DNA from: Candidatus Merdivivens pullicola
GTDB lineage: Bacteria; Bacteroidota; Bacteroidia; Bacteroidales; UBA932
Direction: 5' to 3'
DNA: 64,000 nt
Assembly: GCA_017694945.1 (NCBI GenBank)
Contig: JADIMA010000082.1
Location: 1 to 64,000, forward strand
In this document: in pieces, positions 27,283-37,435 of the stretch
How the letters are laid out: the number at the start of each line of letters is the position of its first letter
Numbering within the stretch: the first letter of the stretch is position 1
Position numbers and translations under genes: made by a program
The notes under the pieces: model-generated
Databases searched by the model: none
Told to the model about the DNA's origin: nothing
What the model saw: only the letters and a program-made list of their open reading frames with translations

Positions 27283-28317
27283 TTATTTTGAAATTTCTCC
27301 TCTGAGGTTTATTTCAAATTGTTGCCTAACAATGTGGTTATCACTATATTGTCCCATTAAAAAAAATAATTTGGTTATGGCGCTTTCCGTGGTGCTGTCG
27401 TGCCCGTTTGCTACTCCGGCGCATTTAAGTCCCATCCCGGTCGCATAGACTCCCATGTTGACCGAACCTGTCATGCATTGCGTTACATTTACTATTACAA
27501 GCCCCTTTTCGGATGCTTCGCGGATGCTTTTTATGAACCATTCGCCGGACGGTGCGTTTCCGGATCCGAAAGTCTCCAGCACGATGCCGCGCAGTCCGGG
27601 CATTTTCAGGGCATTTTCAAGAATGGCCGAGGTTATCCCCGGATAAATCTTTATGATGGCGGCGGAGGGGTCGAGTTTTTTGTGGACGACGAGTTTTTTC
27701 CCGCGTTCCCCGTGTCCGTATATGAAAGGCAGGTGATATTTGATATTGATCCCCGCTTCGGCAAGGGTCGGGTAGTTCGGAGAAACAAATGCCTTGAATT
27801 CTTCTGCACTGTATTTCGTGGTGCGGTTGCCTCTCATGAGGGCGGAGTCGAAAAAAATGCATACTTCCGGAACCATCGCATTCCCGTCGCTGTCTTTGGC
27901 GCATGCGATTTCAATTGCGGAAATCAGATTTTCCTTTCCGTCTGTCCTCGGAACTCCTATCGGAAGCTGGCTTCCGGTGAAAATCACAGGCTTTTCAAGG
28001 TTTTCCAGCATGAAACTCAGCATTGAGGCCGAGTATGACATGGTGTCTGTGCCGTGAAGTACGACAAAGCCGTCGTATCCGTCGTATTTTTCTTCGATTA
28101 TTCCGGCAAGCCTTATCCAGAAGTCGGCGTCAACATCGGAAGAGTCGATGATGGGGTCGAATGTGTAACTGTCGATCCTGCATCCGAATTTGCGCAGTTC
28201 CGGAACCTCTTCGACTATCTGTTCGAAATTGAACGGCTTGAGTGTCAGGTCTTCGGGGTCTTGTTTCATGCCGATGGTGCCGCCGGTATATATTACCAGT
28301 ATGGATGTGTTGTTCAT
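27283..28317 (-). CDS. ansA: L-asparaginase (type I)
   Basis: IYTGGTIGM, VLHGTDTMSYSASMLSF. Confidence 0.93.
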   Translation of the reverse strand: MNNTSILVIYTGGTIGMKQDPEDLTLKPFNFEQIVEEVPELRKFGCRIDSYTFDPIIDSSDVDADFWIRLAGIIEEKYDGYDGFVVLHGTDTMSYSASMLSFMLENLEKPVIFTGSQLPIGVPRTDGKENLISAIEIACAKDSDGNAMVPEVCIFFDSALMRGNRTTKYSAEEFKAFVSPNYPTLAEAGINIKYHLPFIYGHGERGKKLVVHKKLDPSAAIIKIYPGITSAILENALKMPGLRGIVLETFGSGNAPSGEWFIKSIREASEKGLVIVNVTQCMTGSVNMGVYATGMGLKCAGVANGHDSTTESAITKLFFLMGQYSDNHIVRQQFEINLRGEISK

Positions 28318-28327
28318 AGGTCGCCTC

Positions 28328-29125
28328 CTATATCCGTTTTTTCGTTTCTGTCAGTGAAAACAGGTTTTCAGCGTTGGCTGTAGTGGCTGCTGCCACTGCT
28401 GAAATGTCCGTGCCTTTGATTTCCGCAATGCGGGCTGCAATTATGGGGATGTACGAACTTTCGTTTCTTTCCCCCCTGTGCGGTACGGGAGTGAGATAGG
28501 GGGAGTCGGTTTCAAGGATTATTCTTGAAATGTCTATGCCGGCCAGCGTGTCGGGAAGTTTGGACTTCCTGTATGTCAGCGTGCCTCCTATTCCCACGTA
28601 GAAGTCGCCGTATTTGTCGAATCTTCTATATGTCTCTATGCTGCCCCCGAATGCGTGGAATACTCCTCTCAGTCCTTCGCCCCTGTGCGCTTCGAGTATG
28701 TCGAAAATCTCCGCCGTGGCTTCTCTGGAATGTATTATTACCGGAAGATTCCTGCCTGATGCCCATGACAACTGGGTGTCGAATGCTTCTTTCTGTTCGG
28801 CCAGGAACTGTTTGCTCCAGTACAGATCCATGCCGATTTCGCCTATGCCGTGCCACCTGTGTCTTCCTGATAAATGGCTCTCGACCATTCCGAGTTCGTC
28901 TTCCCAGTTTTCCCTGATGGAAGTAGGGTGGAGTCCGACTGTGCAGAATATGTTTTCGGGGTATCTTGAAGCGCATTCAAGCATTGCGTCCCTGGATGAA
29001 CTGTCTATGTCCGGGAACACGAGCCTGGTGACGCCGGCTTCTGCGGCCCTGGCGACGGTTTCCCCGAAATCGGCGGAAAACGCATCGTCGTACAGGTGAG
29101 TGTGCGTATCTGTGAAATAATGCAT
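28328..29125 (-). CDS. tatD: TatD family hydrolase/DNase
   Basis: FTDTHTHLYDDAF, IGEIGMDLYW, ETDSPYLTPVPHRGERN. Confidence 0.92.
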   Translation of the reverse strand: MHYFTDTHTHLYDDAFSADFGETVARAAEAGVTRLVFPDIDSSSRDAMLECASRYPENIFCTVGLHPTSIRENWEDELGMVESHLSGRHRWHGIGEIGMDLYWSKQFLAEQKEAFDTQLSWASGRNLPVIIHSREATAEIFDILEAHRGEGLRGVFHAFGGSIETYRRFDKYGDFYVGIGGTLTYRKSKLPDTLAGIDISRIILETDSPYLTPVPHRGERNESSYIPIIAARIAEIKGTDISAVAAATTANAENLFSLTETKKRI

Positions 29126-29154
29126 CCTGCAAAACTATTGGCATGCAAAAATAA

Positions 29155-30246
29155 TCATTTTATTTTAATGTGCCAGTTGAATCCGTCTCCCGTCCGGATT
29201 TTCCCTTCCATTTCAAGTTCTGTGAGGAGGATGTTGAGCCTGTCGGGGCCGATGCCGGTAAGTGCAACCAGTGTCTCCGTGTCTTTCCTGCCTTTCCCAT
29301 AAAGCGCCTTCAGTATCTTTCCGCGGTCTCCGGGTTCCGGTTCCGGTGCGGTAGCGGTATTTTTACCGTCTCCCTTTTCCCAGAAATACATTGAAAATAT
29401 TTCAGGTTCGCAGATACATCCGGCCATATTCGATGCTATAAGGTAATTGCATCCGCTGTTAAGGCTGTCGTCCGTCCGTCCCGGGACGGCGTACAGGTCT
29501 CTGCCGTATGAGAATGCCTGTGTCGCCGTGACCATGCTCCCTCCCTTTTTTGGAGACTGGACGACTACTGTGCAGCAGGACAGTCCCGCTATGATCCGGT
29601 TCCTTCTCAGAAAATTGACTGGTATGGGAGGTTCCCCGAGCGGGAAATCGCTTATCAGGCATCCTCCGCTTTCAACAATCTTCCGTGCGAGCCATTCATG
29701 CCTGCGGGGATATGTTATGTCGATTCCGGTGCCCAATACTGCCAGAGTAGTCCCCTGCCTCTCCAATGTCTGCATGTGGGCCTGTTTGTCGATTCCGTAT
29801 GCCAGCCCGCTTACGACCGCCGGCGGATTCCCTACGGAGTGTACGGAATCGATCAGCCTTGAACACGATTCTATGCCGTAGTCGTCGGGTGAGCGTGTGC
29901 CTACAACCGACAGCAGCCTTTTGCCTGCCGGAAGCATTCCTTTTATATATAGAAACAGCGGTGCGTCGGGGCATTCGCGCAGTAATTCCGGATATGACGG
30001 CGACGGCAGCGGCAGGACGGATATTCCCTTTCGCCTGCATTCCGAAATCTCGTTTTCCGCCCATGCGGCAAGTTCCGAGCCGGCGCGCCCTGGAGGCATG
30101 AGGCTTTCAGGTTCGATGCCGTTTTCAATCATGTTTTTCTGCTTTCCCGGCCTGTATCCGTAAAGCCTGTTCAGCGCGCAGAATATGATAGTCTCCCTTT
30201 CTGTCATTGCGACTGCTTTTTTTGCCAAGATATGCGGTTTTTGCAT
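29155..30246 (-). CDS. dprA: DNA processing protein DprA
   Basis: VVGTRSPDDYG, VSGLAYGIDKQAH, GTGIDITYPRRH. Confidence 0.93.
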   Translation of the reverse strand: MQKPHILAKKAVAMTERETIIFCALNRLYGYRPGKQKNMIENGIEPESLMPPGRAGSELAAWAENEISECRRKGISVLPLPSPSYPELLRECPDAPLFLYIKGMLPAGKRLLSVVGTRSPDDYGIESCSRLIDSVHSVGNPPAVVSGLAYGIDKQAHMQTLERQGTTLAVLGTGIDITYPRRHEWLARKIVESGGCLISDFPLGEPPIPVNFLRRNRIIAGLSCCTVVVQSPKKGGSMVTATQAFSYGRDLYAVPGRTDDSLNSGCNYLIASNMAGCICEPEIFSMYFWEKGDGKNTATAPEPEPGDRGKILKALYGKGRKDTETLVALTGIGPDRLNILLTELEMEGKIRTGDGFNWHIKIK

Positions 30247-30261
30247 GGCATGATGACAAAA

Positions 30262-30286
30262 ATCCCCGTTTGTGGCGAACGGGGAT
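30262..30286 (-). terminator. Intrinsic terminator after queA
   Basis: ATCCCCGTT...AACGGGGAT. Confidence 0.6.
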
Positions 30287-30334
30287 GGAAAATATCTTTT
30301 TTTGATGATTGTCCGGTGAAACGGGGCGGCTTTC

Positions 30335-31384
30335 TCAGATAATCAGGATTGCGTCTCCGTAAGGCCCGAAGCGGTATCCTTCTTCGGTCGCGACTTTATA
30401 GCATTTCATGACATTTTCAAAACCTCCGAAAGCGCATTCCGACATGAGCATTGTCGAACAAGGCATGTGGAAGTTAGTCACCATTGCAGTAGGTATGGCC
30501 ACCTGGTACGGAGGAAAAATGAACTTGTTGGTCCATCCTTCAAATTCCCTGATTTCGTTAGTGGTGGTAACGTATGTCTCTAGTCCGCGCAGCACGGTGA
30601 CTCCTATGGCGAATACGCGTTTCCCGTTCTTCTTCGCGTTGTTTACGAGTTCAGCCGTCCTTTCAGGGATGTTCAGGGACTCGGAATCCATCTTGTGTTT
30701 TGAGAGGTCTTCCACATCGACGCTCCTGAAATTCCCCAGCCCCATGTGGAGGGTGAGGAACGCGGTGTCAACGCTTTTGATTTCCATCCTCTTGAGGAGT
30801 TCGCGGCTGAAATGCAGTCCCGCTGCAGGGCAGGCTACCGCGCCTTCCTTGGAGGCGTATATGGTCTGATAGTTTTCATAATCCGATTCTTCGACTTTGG
30901 CTTTCACCCATTTCGGAATAGGGAGTTCCCCCATCTTGTACAATGTTTCCTTGAATTCCTCGTAAGGGCCGTCGAACAGGAATCTTAATGTCCTTCCCCG
31001 GGATGTCGTATTGTCGATTACTTCGGCTACCAGTGCGTCGTTTTCTCCGAAATACAGTTTGTTCCCGATGCGGATTTTTCTTGCCGGATCGACAAGCACG
31101 TCCCAGAGCCTCTGTTCCCTGTTCAGTTCCCTGAGCAGGAATACTTCGATTTCCGCCCCTGTCTTTTCTTTGTTCCCGTAAAGCCTTGCCGGGAAAACCT
31201 TTGTGTCGTTGAGGACGACCAGATCCCCCTCGTCGCAATAATTGATGAAATCCTTGAAGAGTCTGTGCTCGATTTCCCCCGTGTCCTTGTGAAGCACCAT
31301 CATCCGGCACTCGTCGCGGAAAAACGTGGGGTTCTGCGCTATGAGTTCTGGTTTCAGGTCGAAGTTGAATTGTGAAAGTTTCAT
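30335..31384 (-). CDS. queA: S-adenosylmethionine:tRNA ribosyltransferase-isomerase
   Basis: [26 protein letters not shown]; start moved to [10 protein letters not shown]. Confidence 0.95.
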   Translation of the reverse strand: MKLSQFNFDLKPELIAQNPTFFRDECRMMVLHKDTGEIEHRLFKDFINYCDEGDLVVLNDTKVFPARLYGNKEKTGAEIEVFLLRELNREQRLWDVLVDPARKIRIGNKLYFGENDALVAEVIDNTTSRGRTLRFLFDGPYEEFKETLYKMGELPIPKWVKAKVEESDYENYQTIYASKEGAVACPAAGLHFSRELLKRMEIKSVDTAFLTLHMGLGNFRSVDVEDLSKHKMDSESLNIPERTAELVNNAKKNGKRVFAIGVTVLRGLETYVTTTNEIREFEGWTNKFIFPPYQVAIPTAMVTNFHMPCSTMLMSECAFGGFENVMKCYKVATEEGYRFGPYGDAILII

Positions 31385-31535
31385 ATAATACTCTGCGTGA
31401 TTAAACTCTAACAAAATATTATACGATATTTTTTCTTTTTTGTTTCATAATCCGTATGAATTTTCTTCAAAAGTTCAAGTGCCCGGGCATGGCTCAAGGA
31501 AGGCTCATCTCTTCAAAGAGTGTTTTTGCGGATAA

Positions 31536-32420
31536 TCAAAAAAAATTGTTACGGTCTTCATTGAATACATGCAGGGCCGTATCCATCGTGACCGAATCGG
31601 CGATGTTGAACTGTCCGGATCTTGTGCGTCTGAGCGAGGCCAGATGTGCTCCGCTTCCGAGGGCTTCTCCTATGTCGCGGGCAAGCGCGCGGATGTATGT
31701 CCCTTTGCTGCATGAAATCCGGAGCCTTGCGCATGGCAGGTCGTGTGAATATTTTTTTACCGTTATCGTCCTGTGCGTGCCTGCCGAGCCGGGATTCCCT
31801 GCCTGTCCGGGGGTGCCGGGAATCTCTGCCGTGCTGAAAAAGTCAAGAAGTTCCAGTTCGTTTATCCGAATGAGGGAAGTCCGTATGCCGGCTTCACGGG
31901 CGGCTGAAACGGAAGCGGTGTCGCCGTTGCGGAGCATTTTCCGGGCTATTTCGTATGCTCTTGTCCCGTCTATCGATTTGGCTGAGAACAGAGGGGCGAT
32001 CTGTTCATGCTCGCCTGTGAAAGATGGGAGGATGTCCGCTACGGCCTGCGCTGTGATATGTGCGGACGGGTATTCGCGGTCAATGTCTTTTTCAAGATCG
32101 TATGAGGGCGTTGTGGCCCCGAAAACGATGTCGGCGACATACTCCTTGTCGGATGCCTGGAACTGCTCGGCGAGTTTTGTCGCGTTTGCGATGCATATCA
32201 GAAGCAAGCCGGTGGCCAGCGGGTCAAGGGTTCCCGCGTGTCCTACTTTGAGGTTTTTCTTGAAAAAATGGCGCTGCGCGCGGAATTTTATTTTTCTCAC
32301 CGCGTCGGCGGAAGTCCACATGTAAGGCTTGTCCAGCGGTATGACGATGCCTCCCGGGTAATCGGCTATTTCCCGGGAAAGCATGTCGTTTCCGTTTATT
32401 GTTATGAAAGCGTCTTGCAT
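31536..32420 (-). CDS. truB: tRNA pseudouridine(55) synthase
   Basis: GHAGTLDPLATGLLL; start moved to MQDAFITING, overlapping the gltX 3' end. Confidence 0.93.
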   Translation of the reverse strand: MQDAFITINGNDMLSREIADYPGGIVIPLDKPYMWTSADAVRKIKFRAQRHFFKKNLKVGHAGTLDPLATGLLLICIANATKLAEQFQASDKEYVADIVFGATTPSYDLEKDIDREYPSAHITAQAVADILPSFTGEHEQIAPLFSAKSIDGTRAYEIARKMLRNGDTASVSAAREAGIRTSLIRINELELLDFFSTAEIPGTPGQAGNPGSAGTHRTITVKKYSHDLPCARLRISCSKGTYIRALARDIGEALGSGAHLASLRRTRSGQFNIADSVTMDTALHVFNEDRNNFF

Positions 32421-33964
32421 GCGAATGCCACTCTTGCGGCGGTTTCTTCTTTTCCTATTGTAGTCGCGACGGCGGCGATGCCGAGCCCGCTGGAAGAACC
32501 TATGAGTGCAAGCCTCAGGGTATTCATGACTTTGCCCATAGGCCATTCGTTCGAATGGATATAATCGCTCAGGGCAGGTTCAAGGTCCTCTTCGGTGAAA
32601 GGTTCGAAACCGTTTATGAAATCTGCGGCCTGTTTCATGAGGGCTACGTTTTCAGGCTTCCAGAATTTTTTGGCGTCCGCTTCGTTGAATGATGACGGTG
32701 CAATGAAGAGATAATGGGCTATGTCCCAGAAATCCTTTATGAAGGTGGCCCGTTCTTTTGTAAGCCGTATGACCCCAAGCACGTATGTGTCATCGAAGCG
32801 GTTGCGGTCTATGCCATGGCTGTCAAGTATTTCTCTGAATTGTGCCGCGATTTCGGCATCGGGCATCTTCCTGAGATATTCGCGATTGTACCACTTTGCC
32901 TTTTCAGGATTGAAACGCGCTCCGGATTTTATTACGCGCTCCAGGGAAAATGCCTTGACGAGTTCGTCCATGGTGAAAAGTTCCCTGTCGTCTCCGGGAT
33001 TCCACCCGAGCATGGCAAGCATGTTTACGAATGCTTCAGGCAAATAGCCTTCTTCACGGTATCCCCTGGTTATTTCTCCTTCCTGGTTGACCCACTGGAG
33101 CGGAAATACCGGGAATCCCAGCCTGTCGCCGTCCCTTTTGCTGAGTTTCCCTTTGCCGTCGGGCTTCAGCAGCAGGGAAAGATGGGCGAACCTTGGCATG
33201 GAATCCGTCCATCCGAATGCTTCGTAAAGCAGATAGTGGAGCGGGAGCGATGGGAGCCATTCTTCTCCGCGGATGACTTCCGTTATTTCCATGAGATGGT
33301 CATCTACGATGTTTGCGAGATGGTAGGTGGGAAGCCCGTCGTGGCTTTTCCAGAGCACCTTGTCATCCAGAATGCCTGTGTTGACTTCAATATGCCCCCT
33401 AATGAGGTCGTCCATCTTTACGATGCGATCCAGAGGCATCTTGAAACGTATTGTCCAGCCTGTTTCTTCCTTTACGCGCCTTTCCCATTCTTCTTTCGGG
33501 AGTGTGAGCGAGTTTTTGAGGCGGCCGCGGGTCTCGTGGTTGTAAATGAAGGTTTCTTTGCGTGCCTCCGCTTCCGCCCTCATAGCCGCGAGTTCTTCGG
33601 CCGTGTCGAAAGCATAGTAGGCATATCCGTTCTCAACGAGTTGCTCTGCATATTTTCTGTAGATGTCTTTCCTCTGGGACTGCCTGTAAGGCGCGTGCGG
33701 ATGTTTTTCGGACGGGGTCTCGACTATCCTTCCGTTTTCGTCAACGCCTTCGTCCGGTATGATGCCGCACCAGCGCAATGAGTCGATTATGTATTGTTCG
33801 GCCCCCGGTACGAACCTCTGCGAATCGGTGTCCTCGATGCGTATTATGAAATCCCCTCCGCGCTGTTTGGCGAAGAGGTAATTGTACAATGCCGTGCGCA
33901 CGCCTCCCATGTGGAGCGGGCCCGTCGGCGACGGGGCGAATCTTACTCTTGTCCTTCTTTCCAT
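32402..33964 (-). CDS. gltX: Glutamyl-tRNA synthetase
   Basis: RFAPSPTGPLHMGGVRTALYN, KLSKRDG. Confidence 0.96.
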   Translation of the reverse strand: MERRTRVRFAPSPTGPLHMGGVRTALYNYLFAKQRGGDFIIRIEDTDSQRFVPGAEQYIIDSLRWCGIIPDEGVDENGRIVETPSEKHPHAPYRQSQRKDIYRKYAEQLVENGYAYYAFDTAEELAAMRAEAEARKETFIYNHETRGRLKNSLTLPKEEWERRVKEETGWTIRFKMPLDRIVKMDDLIRGHIEVNTGILDDKVLWKSHDGLPTYHLANIVDDHLMEITEVIRGEEWLPSLPLHYLLYEAFGWTDSMPRFAHLSLLLKPDGKGKLSKRDGDRLGFPVFPLQWVNQEGEITRGYREEGYLPEAFVNMLAMLGWNPGDDRELFTMDELVKAFSLERVIKSGARFNPEKAKWYNREYLRKMPDAEIAAQFREILDSHGIDRNRFDDTYVLGVIRLTKERATFIKDFWDIAHYLFIAPSSFNEADAKKFWKPENVALMKQAADFINGFEPFTEEDLEPALSDYIHSNEWPMGKVMNTLRLALIGSSSGLGIAAVATTIGKEETAARVAFACKTLS

Positions 33965-33993
33965 GTCAGGTCTTGTTTTCCAAATTTAAATCC

Positions 33994-35289
33994 CTACCTG
34001 GAGATATCCACCGGCTGTGTCCAGTTGCATCTCCTGATTGACGGGATGTCTTCAAGTTCCGAAATATTGTTTCCGCTGTTTACGGCCAGCAGCGGAGGTT
34101 CGCTGTAATGGAACTTCCTGATATTGGTGTTTGTCGTCTTTCCGATTACCTGTATGCCGGCCTCTTCGACGGAAATCGTCTGCAAAGATACTATTTCTCC
34201 TTCTTCTTCGGAACTGTCTTTTAAAGTCTTGCTGACATAATTTTCATCAATCACTATTACGTTCCCTCTGTCGCGTTTGGTAATCTGCGGCAAAAGGCTC
34301 ATGCTGAATCCTGTCGCAATGATCGTTATGCAAATGTCGCCGTTGAGTTTTCCTCCGTCTTCCTCATAGACAATTCCTCGTTTGAAGTTGTCTGTATTCC
34401 CCATGTTTTCTTCGATGCAGTCGGAAATCTGTTTGAGTTCGCGGGCGTACAGGCCGTTTTCGTCTTTGCTGGTGCGTATGTTTACCAGCACGTTCCTTGC
34501 TGTCTTGAGGTCGAAGTCGTTCAGAAGAGGGGAGGTGAGCGCCTGGGTGACGGCGTCCCTGATGCGGTTCTCGCCGTTTCCGCGTCCGCTTCCCATGAGC
34601 GCGAGTCCGCTTCCCTTCATCGTCTTCTTGACATCTGCGAAGTCCACATTGATATAACCTGTGTCCATTATGATTTCCGTGATGCCGCGAACGGCTGTGG
34701 CCAGGATTTCGTCCGCTTTTGGGAAGGCTTCGTGGATGGGCAGGTCGCCATACACTTCGTATATTTTCTGGTTGTTGATTATAAGCAGGCTGTCAACGCA
34801 TTTGCTCATTTCGTGTATTCCTTCGATGGCTCTTGACATTGTTTCGTAGCCTTCGTCCTCAAAAGGAAGGGTTACGACAGCTACTGTCAGAAGATCCATC
34901 TTGTGGGCTATGTCTGCAATTACGGGTGCGGCTCCTGTGCCTGTTCCTCCTCCCATTCCGCAGGTTACGAATACCATCTCGGTCTTTCCTCCGAGAGCCT
35001 CTTTTATTGCATCCTGCGATTCGATTGCCGCCTTTCTTCCGCGAAGAGGGTCAAGGCCGGCTCCAAGCCCTTTAGTCAGTTCGTTGCCGAGCTGGATTTT
35101 AAAAGGGACTTCGTTTTTCGCCAGGGCCTGCCTGTCGGTGTTGCAGATGATGAAATCGGCTCCTTTGATGTCTTCCAGTTTGAACATGTGTTCCACGGCG
35201 TTGCATCCGCCGCCTCCGACACCTATCACTTTTATGATATTGCCGGATTTGACCCAGTTGTAAGGTGTAAGTGTATCGTCGTTTTCCAT
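33994..35289 (-). CDS. ftsZ: Cell division protein FtsZ
   Basis: GVGGGGCNAV, GGGTGTGAAPV; C-terminal DIPSIRR; start moved to MENDDTL. Confidence 0.96.
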   Translation of the reverse strand: MENDDTLTPYNWVKSGNIIKVIGVGGGGCNAVEHMFKLEDIKGADFIICNTDRQALAKNEVPFKIQLGNELTKGLGAGLDPLRGRKAAIESQDAIKEALGGKTEMVFVTCGMGGGTGTGAAPVIADIAHKMDLLTVAVVTLPFEDEGYETMSRAIEGIHEMSKCVDSLLIINNQKIYEVYGDLPIHEAFPKADEILATAVRGITEIIMDTGYINVDFADVKKTMKGSGLALMGSGRGNGENRIRDAVTQALTSPLLNDFDLKTARNVLVNIRTSKDENGLYARELKQISDCIEENMGNTDNFKRGIVYEEDGGKLNGDICITIIATGFSMSLLPQITKRDRGNVIVIDENYVSKTLKDSSEEEGEIVSLQTISVEEAGIQVIGKTTNTNIRKFHYSEPPLLAVNSGNNISELEDIPSIRRCNWTQPVDISR

Positions 35290-35299
35290 AATCGTGTTT

Positions 35300-36661
35300 T
35301 TAAGCGTTTTCATTGTCGGCGTCTTTTCCGAAAAATACGTCTTTCAGCCAGGTGGTCTTGCGTTTCTTTTCGGTTTTTTCCGGCTTTTCTTCAATCTGTC
35401 CGGCAGTTTCGTCGGTGACTTCTGTTTCATTGTCTGTTGTTTCGTCGTCTCCTGCCTGGCGGTTCTGTTCAATGTATGTCGAGGCGGAGTCGGTGCCTTT
35501 CAGGGTGATTTCGCCGTCCATTACCAGTTTCAGAAGCCCTGTCAGCGAGGCGTAACTGTAGTCGTAGAGTTTTGAAAAACCGCTGTAGTCGATTTTGACT
35601 GACGGCATTGCTCGTCTTACCGGATAACCGGACAGGGATTTGATGAAGTCTGTTATGCACATCAGGTTGGCTTCCCCTCCGGTGAGGACGATGCCCGAGG
35701 AAAGTTGTTCGGCGTATCCGGACTCCTCGATCTTGTAGAATATGGCATCGAAGATTTCCTGGCATCGGGCATTGATTATCTCGGCCAGGTATTTGACTGG
35801 AATTTCGATGTCATTGAGCGTCCTTCCCTTGATCTGGATTGATTTTTCGGAATTTATGGCGAGTTTGTCCGGCATTGCATTGCCGAAGTCGCGTTTGATG
35901 CTCTCAGCCAGTCTTGTCGTGATGCGGCATTCGTTTGCAATGTCGTGCGTTATGTTGTTGCCGCCGAAAGGCAGTGTATATACGTACCTGATGGTATTGC
36001 GGTAATAAATGACGAGGTTTGTGGTGTTGCCGCCGAATTCAATCAATGCAACGCCGTTGTATTTTTCCTGGTCAAGCAGGGTGGATTCCGCGCTGGCAAT
36101 AGAGTACAACGCCTTGCCGGATATATTGATGCCGAGGTTTTTGAAGACCCTTTCGTTTCCGGAAAAAATGTTTTTGTTGCCGGCGAGCAGCCTGTATTTC
36201 CCTTCGATGGTTTCGGAAGCCATTCCTACGGCATCGTCGTAACTGATGTCGATGATGTCGCCGACTCTGTAAGACTGGGGAATGGCGGCATAAATCTTCT
36301 CATTCTCGTTCTCGGTTCTGTTGTATGCCTCTGCTGTCATGGCATTCAGTTCGGTCGTTGTGATGCAGTCCGGGTCGGCCGCGTTTTTCTCGATGAGCAG
36401 GTCTCTGTTCGTTATTCCGTATCCGGGGATTCCCGTAACGACATTCGAAATCTTGATTCCGAGTTCGTTTTCAATCTCTTTTATCAGGGAGCCTGTTACT
36501 TCGGCTGCCTGTCTTGGATTGAAAACGATTCCCCTTTTCACACCTTCGGAATGTGCGTCTTTGTGCGCTACTATGCTTATGTCCTTGCCTTCGATGGCGG
36601 CGGTGCATACTGATATGCGATATGAACCTATATCGACTATCGTTATAAACCTCTTTTCCAT
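35300..36661 (-). CDS. ftsA: Cell division protein FtsA
   Basis: VDIGSYRISV, ALIEFGGNTTNLVIY, GIVLTGGEANL. Confidence 0.93.
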   Translation of the reverse strand: MEKRFITIVDIGSYRISVCTAAIEGKDISIVAHKDAHSEGVKRGIVFNPRQAAEVTGSLIKEIENELGIKISNVVTGIPGYGITNRDLLIEKNAADPDCITTTELNAMTAEAYNRTENENEKIYAAIPQSYRVGDIIDISYDDAVGMASETIEGKYRLLAGNKNIFSGNERVFKNLGINISGKALYSIASAESTLLDQEKYNGVALIEFGGNTTNLVIYYRNTIRYVYTLPFGGNNITHDIANECRITTRLAESIKRDFGNAMPDKLAINSEKSIQIKGRTLNDIEIPVKYLAEIINARCQEIFDAIFYKIEESGYAEQLSSGIVLTGGEANLMCITDFIKSLSGYPVRRAMPSVKIDYSGFSKLYDYSYASLTGLLKLVMDGEITLKGTDSASTYIEQNRQAGDDETTDNETEVTDETAGQIEEKPEKTEKKRKTTWLKDVFFGKDADNENA

Positions 36662-36664
36662 ATA

Positions 36665-37435
36665 TTAATGTTTTATTTTCTTACATACTATCTGGTCTTT
36701 GTATTTCAGCGAAACTTCGCTGTATTTTTCACCCGATGACGGAAAAACGGAAGCGTAGAATTTTTCCAGCCGGTAGAATTTGTTTTCTATGTTGCCGGAG
36801 TCTCCGAAAACTATCCTGAAACTTCCTGTCTGCGGTATGAGTACTATGTCTCCGTCGCCGTCGATTTCAATCTGGGTAATCATCCTGCTCCAATATCCGT
36901 TTTTTCCTATCCATTCGTTCAGCCGGAGTATTCCTGACAGCCATTCGGTTTCATCGGTGTTTTCAGGATTGTCGTCGATGGGGATGTCGCCCGTCACTAC
37001 CATTACACGGGGAAAATGCGAGCCCTGCACCGGAAAAACGTAGCCCTCCCTGTCGGAGTACAGTCTTGTCGTGCCGTTCTCGAACCTTATTGCCGGTTCT
37101 CTCTGGAACACGCTGATATTGAGGGTGCCGCTCCTGTCCGTATAGCAGTTGCAGTCTTTTATGGCGGTTATGCCTTTAAGAGCGTTTTCAATCGCCATGC
37201 AGTCGATTTCGTCGATAAGGCGGCCTTTGCATTCTCCGTAATTGTCAAGCACGAACTTCATGATGTCGTCCTTGCGGATGAAGTCGCATTCATCGGCGTT
37301 CCTTATTGTTATTTCTACCTTTTCACAGGCAATGGATTCGGTTTCTTCCGCATCCAGCCGTGCCGCAAAAATGAAATATGCGGCAATTATGGCGGCGAAA
37401 ACGCCGATAAGGAAATATTTCAGTATTTTCAGCAT
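36665..37435 (-). CDS. ftsQ: FtsQ-like cell division protein
   Basis: Single N-terminal TM, position between murC and ftsA. Confidence 0.8.
   Translation of the reverse strand: MLKILKYFLIGVFAAIIAAYFIFAARLDAEETESIACEKVEITIRNADECDFIRKDDIMKFVLDNYGECKGRLIDEIDCMAIENALKGITAIKDCNCYTDRSGTLNISVFQREPAIRFENGTTRLYSDREGYVFPVQGSHFPRVMVVTGDIPIDDNPENTDETEWLSGILRLNEWIGKNGYWSRMITQIEIDGDGDIVLIPQTGSFRIVFGDSGNIENKFYRLEKFYASVFPSSGEKYSEVSLKYKDQIVCKKIKH

Noticed and set aside
32714-33781. 355-aa plus-strand ORF over gltX
   Set aside because: Antisense shadow of GltX codons.
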